Below the pieces are notes generated by a model. The model ran no database searches. It was given only the letters and a program-made list of their open reading frames with translations, and was not told where the DNA came from. Made by a program: the position numbers and the translations under genes. Shown one piece after another: positions 54,927 to 64,000 of a DNA stretch of 64,000 nt. The DNA comes from Coenobita brevimanus (lineage: Eukaryota; Arthropoda; Malacostraca; Decapoda; Coenobitidae). The DNA lies in contig CM064632.1 in the NCBI GenBank assembly GCA_032717465.1, positions 25,066,005 to 25,130,004 of the forward strand, in the 5' to 3' direction. The first letter of the stretch is position 1. Each line of letters starts with the position of its first letter.

Positions 54927-55612
54927 CGTAATGTATGTATGAGCAAAGTGATGTGTATTGAAAGAGAAGATGGCTCCTGGTGTGATGTTCTACTGAATGG
55001 GAAGAGACCTGAATTTATACGAGGAATTTAAGTATCTGAATGCAGTGATTTACAAGATGTAAAAGTGCAAGGTAAATGGAGAGTAGCGTGTCATATGGAA
55101 GGAAAGTGGACCGTACTATGAAGGCTTTATTACGAAACAAAATGGACTGTACTATGAAGGCCTTATTACGAAACAAAATTCTAAACACTGCAGCTAGAAG
55201 AGAAATACAAGAAGGAATATTATTACCCAAACAAACATACGGGTGTGAGGCCCCTGGTGTACCATGAAAACGAAAGGAGTTAGAACGGTGGAGGTGGGGG
55301 TCTTAAGAGACGTGTGTGGAGTGAGATGAGTGGACAGGATAGGAAAAATGATTCGTGAAAAGATATACCATAAGACAGTCAGTGCGCAAAGGTAGCCTTA
55401 GACGGTGTGCTTACTGTATACGGTCACAGGGGAGAACAAAAAGAGTATACGCGAGTCTGTCTGAAGATGTGAGGAGGCGTGGTAGGCCAAGAAGAAGGTG
55501 GATATGCATGGTTAATAAGTGTGTAAGAAAGAGGTATGGAAGCTGACGAGAACTGACAAGAGATCCGAGCTGGTTGGATAAGTTTTGTATGGAACAGCGC
55601 ATGGTAAGTGCT
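54927..55612 (+). pseudogene. LINE C-terminal remnant, RTE-like, copy B
   Basis: Counterpart of 26919-27600, including the internal 36-bp duplication; a few substitutions and one-base indels (for example GCGCAAAGGTAGCC). Confidence 0.7.
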
Positions 55613-56026
55613 TGACATTATTTTTTAATTAACTAAGATCTGACTGACTTCCTCCAACCGGTAATTATAAAGTTACGTGTGGAATGCTGTACGGTAAGGG
55701 CTTGACATTATTTTTAATTAACTAAGATCAGACTGACTTCCTCCAACAGGTAATTATAATGTTAAGTGTGGAATGCTGTACCTGTGAAATGGAGCCAGGA
55801 TTACGAAAGCTTGAATGGCAAATGAATGAGTGTGTGGCCCATTTCACTAAGTTTTGCTGTTGGAGCAGTTTTTTTACCACCACCTTTATTCTGTTTTCTT
55901 TCCTTTTTATACCGTACCTCAAGCCTCCTGTTGCGAAATAGAGGTGAGATGATGACGATGATGATGATGATGATGATGATGAAAATGATGATGATGATAA
56001 TGATGATGATGATGATGATACTGCAA

Positions 56027-56104
<78 letters not shown>

Positions 56105-56642
56105 GTTCTTGTTGTTGTTATTATTATTATTGATATTTGGTAAATGGGGTCGCCCATCATCTACCCAGTGGCTTTGGTGCTACTTTCAAGTGGCTACACA
56201 CAGTGACAAGGTAAATGGCATCCTGTAAAATAAGAACCATTTACGGCACTCCAGCCGAACGGGACCTGAATGGGTTTATATCTGAGAGAAAGAGAGAGGT
56301 GGAATGCGGAGGGAAGAGGGAAGAAAGGAAGATGTGAGAGAAAAGGAGGGAAAGAGGGAAGGACAGAGGGAGTGGCAAAGAGAGAAAAGGGAAGGATGGG
56401 AGAGAAGAGGAAGGACGAGGAGCTGGAGGGATGGAGAAAGAGGGAGGTAATGGAGGAGTCTTCTTGCAACTGAAGGAGATGGACGAGTGAGGAGAGAGGA
56501 AAGCTCTCCATGTGATGAGGCTTACCTGCCTTGATAGAGGAGGAGGAGGAGGAGGGCATTACTAAAAGCCATTCAAGTTTTAATCATCGCTTGGCATCAA
56601 AGAAGACAGTGACCAGATAGGGATGATGATGTGGAAGATGAA

Positions 56643-56676
<34 letters not shown>

Positions 56677-57018
56677 GATATAGTGACCCATTGATCTTAA
56701 TAACAACAGGTCAACCATTTGTCGAAATCAGATAAATACTGATATAGTCATTTTGTTCACACAGACATAAGATCAAACTTTGACTTCTTGCCCTGTGATC
56801 TTGACATCTGACTGACTGTTCTCTGAACCCTTCATTCCTGCATTACACTCAACCCTTCCACCTAGTTTGGTCTAAATCGAACATGAACTGCTTAAGTCGA
56901 AACTACTAGGTCACCTCTGCCCTTGGCCTTTGATTTGTTATTCTCAGTAACAATAGATCAACCCCTGGACTGATGTAAATTAGGCTCAAGTCGAATTAAA
57001 ACTGTTTTATTAATTTTC

Positions 57019-57099
<81 letters not shown>

Positions 57100-57400
57100 T
57101 TCGCACCATTACGAAATATGCTTCCTAATTTGAATAAAATCATGTACCCTAGAGGCAGAAAAAATAGCATCAAGAATCCGTCGCCTAGCAGAGGGTAGTA
57201 AAGCTGAATGCCATGGATATTGCAATGTTTATGCCTTAACGTAGAGCTAGTTGTATGATGTAGTTATAGCAATGCATAGTCTAGCTGTTAGGAACTGCGC
57301 TGTGGATAGATCAGAATTTTACAGGCTCAGCGAAATCTGGCCCACCCTTAAGTTGCTGCCATTTTCTCAAGCTTCCTAATTTGAATAAAATCATATAGAG

Positions 57401-57478
<78 letters not shown>

Positions 57479-58603
57479 GTATCACTCAGTTCAGTAACTC
57501 AAGAAACCACCGCCTACTGAGTATTCTTTCTGCACCTGCACCTGCTCCATCCATCCATTACTGTCATAATTTTTGCTAAAGCTGTATGACAAAAAAGTGG
57601 TCATTACAACAGTTTGACCTGAAGGAAGATTCTACGAGACGAAGGAAAATGGGGTACTGCCACTCGGGTGTCAAATAAAGATAGAGAAAAATGACAAAAT
57701 AAGGGAAGCGAAAGTTAAATGTAAAGTATTTTCGTAAACCTTTGTGACGAGCGACTGCAAAATATAACAGTTTGGCCTGATGAGGGATTCTCTTGGACGG
57801 AGGAAAATGGTGCTACTGCCACTAGTGTAAAAAGGTAAGGAAAAAAAATGTTCAAAATATGAAGGAAAGCTAAATGAGGGTGATTTTTTCCTTTTTTTTT
57901 GGGGGGGTGGAGGGAGGGGGGAGCAAAACTGCATGACGAACGAGCGAATAGGATGGTAGTCTAGTTGATGGGACGGGAGGGTGATTTGGAAGATTGGATG
58001 GGGTGGAGTGGGATGGAGAGGGTGTGGCGGATCAGGGGGGGGGAGGTCGGCAGAGGGAATGGGGAATGGGGAGAGGGTGGGAGGGAGGAAGGGGGGGTAG
58101 ATAGGGAACTGAAGGTAAGAGGGAAAGCAGAGGAATGGAAAAGGGATGAGTGAGAGATGGAAGACGGATGGAAAAAAGGAAATGGAAAGGAGGACAGATG
58201 GAACAGGAAAGGAAAAGGGATGGAGAGACTGGATGATAACGAAATGGGCCAGGAAAGGGTGGGGCAGGTACGGGTGGTGAGCAGAGGGATTGGGGAGTGG
58301 AAGGGAGGGATGGATAGGGAATAGAGGGAAGAGCTGATAGGAGAATGGGGGAGGATAAGGGATGCAAGGGAGACTTGGAATGGATAGGAGGAATATAAGA
58401 GGGAGAGGCAATGAGGGGATAGAGAAGGGAAGACAGACAGGGGGAGGAGACAGAAGATGGAAGATAATTAGAGAGAGAGAGACTGCTAGATTACACTGTG
58501 GGCAGGAGAGGATAGAAAATGGGGGGTGGGGGTGAGGGGAAGATGGAAGACTTGATGAATTAGAGTGGGAGGGGAGAGTGCGTGTCTGATTTAAAGGATG
58601 CCA

Positions 58604-58696
<93 letters not shown>

Positions 58697-58924
58697 GATG
58701 ATGATGAGGAGGAGGAGGAAGGGGGGGATGGAGTTGAGAGTGCAGGAGATATAAAAGATATAAAGAGAGGAATGGACGGAGAAGGGGTTAGTATGGCGAT
58801 GGGGAAGGGGAGGGAAGAAAGAGGGTGTGTTAGGCGGAAATAGGTGAACAAGGGAGGGATGTGCGGGGAGGGAAGGAGAAAATGTGGGGAGAGTTCTTGG
58901 GCCCTGATGCCGGTTAGTTGTATA

Positions 58925-59017
<93 letters not shown>

Positions 59018-60490
59018 TGAGCAAAAACAACAAAAATCTATAATGTAGGCAAAAACACACAGGGAAAAAGAAAAAAGGGCGAATTAGCAGGAAGAAACAT
59101 GCAAAAAATAATGAGAGAGAAAATGTTTGGCAAAATGCAAAGCATAAAATCTATAATAACGGATTATATCAAAGGGTGGGAAATACTAAGAAAAAATGAG
59201 TAAAGGAATATCAATAAGAAACAAAAACAAAACTGAAGGACAATTACTTATAGTATATATGTTTAAAAAAGCGAATACGAAATGGGGGTACCGTTGCGTA
59301 CACATATTCGAGAAAGTGAATGCAGAATGGAAAGGACGAAATTAGATTTTTTTTTAAACAGACTTCGAAATAGATGTGAAAACCATCAGAGGAAAGATTA
59401 CTATAATAAAGGACGATGGTAAACAGAGTAAATAACAACAACAACAACCACAGCCACCACTACCACCACCAACGATCATCATCTTCATCCAACCCCTTTT
59501 CTCGTTCCATTAGGAGCGTGGAACCCGTGGGCTACGCCACTCAGTCCTGACATTAAAGGCAAGGGAAAGCAGCACCACTCCCAAGTGGCATTATGTCTGA
59601 ACTATGTTCTAACTAGCCCGCAGGTGTAAACTTTCACAGCCTCAATTCCATCTATTTCTTCCTTCTTTTTCACTCCTCCTCGCCCCCTCTTCTTAAATCT
59701 TGAGCACCCATATACTTCCTGTTATATACCCTAACGTAATCTTTCCCTCTGTCTTTTCCATTCCTCAACTTTTCTTCGCCCTATTTCATCCTTTTTGCAC
59801 CTTCTTTCTCTAGTTCTTTCTATTCTTCTCCACTCCTCTTTTCTACCTCGCTTTCCTCTCGACTTTTGCCCTCTCACATTTCTTTCTCAACCCTTCCGAA
59901 ACCCTCTCGCCTTCTCCCACCTGTCTTCCTTTCCTTTTGGCCCCAATTTCTCCCTTATTTTTCACCTCCCTTCTTCTTCCCTCCTCTCCCTTCTAATCCC
60001 CACCATTCCCTTCTCACTTCCTGTCATCGCTTCTCACTCACTTTCTTTTTTCCCCCGTCTCCAACTCTCCTATCCAGTCTTCTCCCTTCCCTCTCTCTTC
60101 CCACCCCGTCATTTACCTTCCTTCTATCACATTCCTTCCTCTCCACTCGCTTCCCTTCTGTCTCCTCCCCTCCCCTCCCTTCTCTCCCCTCCTTTCCCTT
60201 CTCAAGATCTTCCCTCCTCTCCCCTCCTGTCTCTCTCCTTCCCCCCCCCCAGGCCTTTACCTTTCATCTTTCCGATCCTCTCTTGACTCCTCCTCAATTC
60301 CTTACCCTCCCTTGCCTCTCCTTCCCTCCTTCTCACTTCCACCCTTCTCTCTCACTCCTCCACTGTATTTTTACACTCATTCCTACATTCCTCCACTTAC
60401 CCTCTACCCCTTTCTCATCACCCTCCTTATCTCCACCTCTCTCTCATCTCCCTCCTTACCTCTACTCCCCCCCCCCCCCGCCCGGCCTCC
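55613..60490. repeat. Copy B non-coding block: 90-bp duplication to polypyrimidine tract
   Basis: Counterpart of 27601-32470 in the same order: 90-bp tandem duplication, GAT/TAA/TTA array, purine segment, GA, CA-CT, CA, local duplications, polypurine, GAT, CT-CA and pyrimidine block. No gene seen. Confidence 0.9.
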
Positions 60491-61181
60491 TTTACCCCTA
60501 TCTCAGGATATTCTGGCCGCTTGTTTGCTGGGCGTAGCTTGGTGTTGGCCTGAGATATTACCGCTCCGCTTGGCCAGCCCCTGTAAGTACCCTCTCAGGC
60601 CCTCCCTCACCCCCTTCACGTCCCTCTCCCACCATCTTTAATTCTCCTTTTAAGCACCGTCGCTCTCTATTTAAGTTCTTCTTCATGTCCCCTTGAAAGT
60701 CCCCTTCTTAGACCCCTTCACCTCCCCTTCCTGGCACCCCTTAAGTTCCTTGCGAGTCCCCTTTTATCCCCTTTGTCGTCTCCTCTGATATGTCCCCGTA
60801 AGTCTTCTTCTAGTCCCCCTTTTGGCATCATTTAACTCCCCTTCTCATCCCTAATAAGGCACCAATCCCAGGAACTCTCTTTATCTCCAACCCTTGAAGT
60901 GATATTCTTCCCTTCCCTCACCCACTTCAGCTCTTCCTCTCGACTCACTCTGCCTAATAAATCATCATTTAGTTCCCATTTAAGTCCATTTCTTGGTCCC
61001 ACTCATCCTTCCCCCCCTTTGAGGTCCCCCTTCCTCTCCTAGAAATCTCCCTCTTGGTCCTCTTTCACCTTTAGGTTTTCCTCTTGACTCTCTCTCGCCC
61101 TGCTCCTCTCAAACCCCGCTTAAGACCTCCTTTCGCCCCCCCCCCACCTCCATTACAGCCCCGTCCTTGGATCCCTTTTGA

Positions 61182-61214
<33 letters not shown>

Positions 61215-61303
61215 CCAAAACCAAAGTCGTCGGAAGGTTGAAAGTGGTGCTATAAATCATGACGTCAGGCTCTGGACGGAACCCACATAAACCCTCACTC
61301 TGC

Positions 61304-61351
<48 letters not shown>

Positions 61352-63182
61352 CCACAGGGATAAATATTCAGTTTAATTCACACAACATAAAATACCTCCA
61401 TCAAATATGCAGAACTCGCTCCACTAATTGCATTATGAAAACAGAACTGGATTTATTACCACACATAAATTAAAACAAAACAATGTAACAATAAATAAAG
61501 TCTACTTTGTTTTTTAATTCCCCAACGTTTGGCACGAGTATCTGGTGGTGAAGAGATAATCATCACCATGCTCATCATCATCATCATCATCATGTCCCTT
61601 TTCCCCAGGTAAGGTTGGGGTGATGGTGGATTACAAACCTACTCCATTAAGACTCTCAGGCTCCTGTGACCAATGAGGCTGAGAGTCAAATCCACGGAGA
61701 GAAAACCAGGACAGGCGAGCGACAGGACACTTCTCAGCGATGTACAGTACACCCGAGGAAAGTTCCGCGTTGTACACTCGCTCACCACTTCGAAATAGTA
61801 AACGTGAGACAAATGGTAGCGAAGCAGTAGCCAACCTTCATCTATTTGGTAACTGTGAGAAGGATGGAGATGGATGAGGGAGGGGTAGGAACTATTAGCT
61901 TCCCCAACCTTCCTCCTTCCTTAACCTCTCCCCTCCCACACAGTGGTGCCAGACATTTGAGTGTCTGGCTACTGCTTCACTAGTGGTTGTCTCACGCATA
62001 AAGGTACGAACTCGCAGGCAGGTGTATAAGGCGGAACTTTCCTCGGGTGTACGTATTGTGTGTGACCTGTACGCACCTGACATGACCTCACTTCTCTCTT
62101 ATACATGTTCTAGTCGTATTTTGTGGGTTTGGAAGCGCATCTGATCCTAAGGGCAGGAACACCACTATCTATCCGATCCTAAGGGCCCATTAACACCACT
62201 ATCTATCTGATTCTAAGGGCGCAGGAACACCACTATCTGAGTCAATGGGCCCATTAACATCATTATCTATCTGATACTGAGGACACAGGAACACTACTAT
62301 CTATTAATGGGAAAGTGACTCGCCCCTACCCAGTGCTTCACAGTGAAAGACCCTCACTCACTCTCTCTCTCTCTCTCTCTCTCTCAACGATTAAACTTAG
62401 CTGCAGAGACTTATGGAACCCTCTATTTACCTCTTCACCACTAGAGGTCAGTCTTAAGAATAATCGTCTGAACACAGCAGGAATAATGCATACAGTATAA
62501 ATCTGTCACGTGACTGAAGGGATAATATAAACAGCGAGTAAACACAGCCCCAAGAGAGTATTTATACTGCTGTAAAACCCGACTCACCTATAACTGCAAC
62601 GAGGCCTGATTTTTTACAGTTAAATTCCCTGGATAATATTTCACCTATGATATTACTTTTTCCTCCAACCCACTGTACCTTGGCCTAAAATTGCCATCCC
62701 TCCACCTTCAATGCCGAGTCATAACAATAGATTAACACTAGAATATGATGCTAATCACGAAGAAGTACTTCAGAATGCATGTAGTGACGCAGTATTGTCT
62801 TCTTGGGCTACTGAGCTACTTGAAATAATACGCAAAAACATGAAATTTGAGCCAACTTGAAGTGAATGAGCTACAGAACGTTCTTTTCATTTCCTTCTTG
62901 CTATACCCTCACTGTTATATTCAGCTTTGGATAGATTTATCGAACTACAGGTGTTAGACATAGGTGTAAAAAACCTGTTTCGAAGAAGAAACCCTTCTTA
63001 AATATAATAAAGTCGTGTGGTAGTAACCCGAATATACTAAAAACCATATTGGCGAACCAAATGGCCTTTTCTAGTGAAGTGCAGATTGGCGTCAGTGGCA
63101 CCAGCCGTGTTCGTACATCCGACACTCAACACCCAAGCCAGGCTTCATTTCACCTGTAATTTTCTTCTCATTCAAAATGGCC

Positions 63183-63226
<44 letters not shown>

Positions 63227-64000
63227 GCAGTGTTAAGTAGGATATATTGTATATGTATAAATATATAGTATAAAGATAGACATGTAGATAGATAGACTGA
63301 TACACAGAGAGATAGACAGATAGGTACAGAAAAATATAAACATCGATCGACAGAGACAGGTGAAGTATTCAGAAATTCATAAATGTAAGTTGATGGGTGT
63401 ATATAGACAGATAGAGAGATACTCATAGATATACATACACAGAAATATGCACATACTGTATTCATATACGAATGTATGTATCTATGTATAAATGCATATT
63501 TATATTTATCCAGGTTTTTATACTTTTATTTAAATGTATATAAACTTACGTACACTCTCCCCCCTCCTCTCTCTCTTTCCTTTCTGTTTCTCTTTCTGGT
63601 TCTTCCTCCATGTGTCTTTCAGTCGGGCTAAACCTTCAACCCGAGGACGTGTTTTTCATTTTGCTCAAGCTAGTAAACCCCTGCATGAACCACTACCATC
63701 TTTAAGAGGCACCTGCAATGAAAGAGAGAGTGGTAACCCGAATTAACTTTACCTCATCCTGACAAAGTATGAGGGATGGTAATGGCTGTTTTTGTATACG
63801 TCAGTCTGTTTATGAATTCCTGCTTGGAACTCCCCCCTCCCCCAGACCACACCGTAAAAGAATTCCCCCCGATGTAAATCACAGCTTTCGACACAGTTTT
63901 TGGAACAGTTTGTCTTTGGCAGTCAGATTTGCGAGGCTATAACTTTCTTTCCCTGTCTTCTCTATAGCTGCTTCTGTGCTCTCTCTCTCTCTCTCTCTAC
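60491..64000. repeat. Copy B non-coding block to window end
   Basis: Counterpart of 32471-35981: pyrimidine phrases, two GA arrays, inverted repeat (61734-62058), 35-bp tandem repeat (62143-62314), family C copy (62665-62895), GA (63185-63223) and TATG-rich stretch. It ends inside a CT array. Confidence 0.9.

Larger units (their letters stand above)
47745..64000 (+). repeat. Large direct repeat, copy B (partner 20184-35981)
   Basis: Starts GTTTCTGAGATTAGGAC, matching 20184 on. From 47745 to about 51750 single-base insertions and small indels are frequent (for example ACAAATCTTTAATGG against ACAATCTTAAATGG). From about 51750 to the window end the match is nearly exact apart from scattered substitutions and microsatellite lengths. 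The end is cut by the window. Confidence 0.95.

Overview
The window is eukaryotic, gene-poor, repeat-saturated DNA. I find no convincing host gene, tRNA or rRNA. Very long di-, tri- and tetranucleotide arrays (CT, GT, TA, TAA, GAT, TATC, GGTA), several minisatellites and arthropod-type retrotransposons (an endonuclease/RT LINE, a Dong/R4-like LINE, a CR1/Jockey-like LINE tail, a Gmr1-like LTR element) fit an arthropod. A decapod crustacean is my best guess, but this is inferred from repeat style and not from a marker gene.

Layout. 1-7650: microsatellites and minisatellites, ending in a ~1.9 kb satellite built on TGACATGACA (4980-6900). 7655-11018: a decayed DNA transposon with ~160 bp terminal inverted repeats and a broken transposase; its left repeat is split by a 5'-truncated LINE flanked by an 8-bp target duplication. 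11084-17395: a complete-looking LTR retrotransposon on the minus strand with two ~790 bp LTRs, PBS, PPT, gag and a long pol. Its integrase lies upstream of reverse transcriptase, the order of Gmr1-type Ty3/gypsy elements. 17396-19444: TA/TATC arrays, a CR1/Jockey-like LINE tail and a 608-bp non-autonomous hAT element with 8-bp target duplication. 19445-21400: a minus-strand LINE remnant. 21430-35981: microsatellites, a 21-bp minisatellite, a Dong/R4-like LINE sitting between (TAA)n arrays, another LINE tail, and purine- or pyrimidine-rich stretches. 36000-47640: more minisatellites (15-bp, 19-bp and a 23-bp array with higher-order structure), dispersed repeats and ~2.9 kb of almost pure polypurine. 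47645-47744: a 100-N assembly gap. 47745-64000: a second copy, in the same orientation, of 20184-35981.

The largest structural fact is that ~16 kb direct repeat. Copy B starts exactly at the gap, its first ~4 kb carry many single-base indels relative to copy A, and the rest is nearly identical. I favour an assembly or haplotype duplication over a recent genomic duplication, but the sequence alone cannot settle it.

Nothing here works as a pathway. The only multi-part machinery is within mobile elements: Gag capsid, nucleocapsid, protease, integrase, RT and RNase H of the LTR element; RT and restriction-like endonuclease of the Dong-like element; and the broken transposase of the DNA transposon. 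Most long open frames are artefacts of stop-free tandem repeats and are not annotated as genes.
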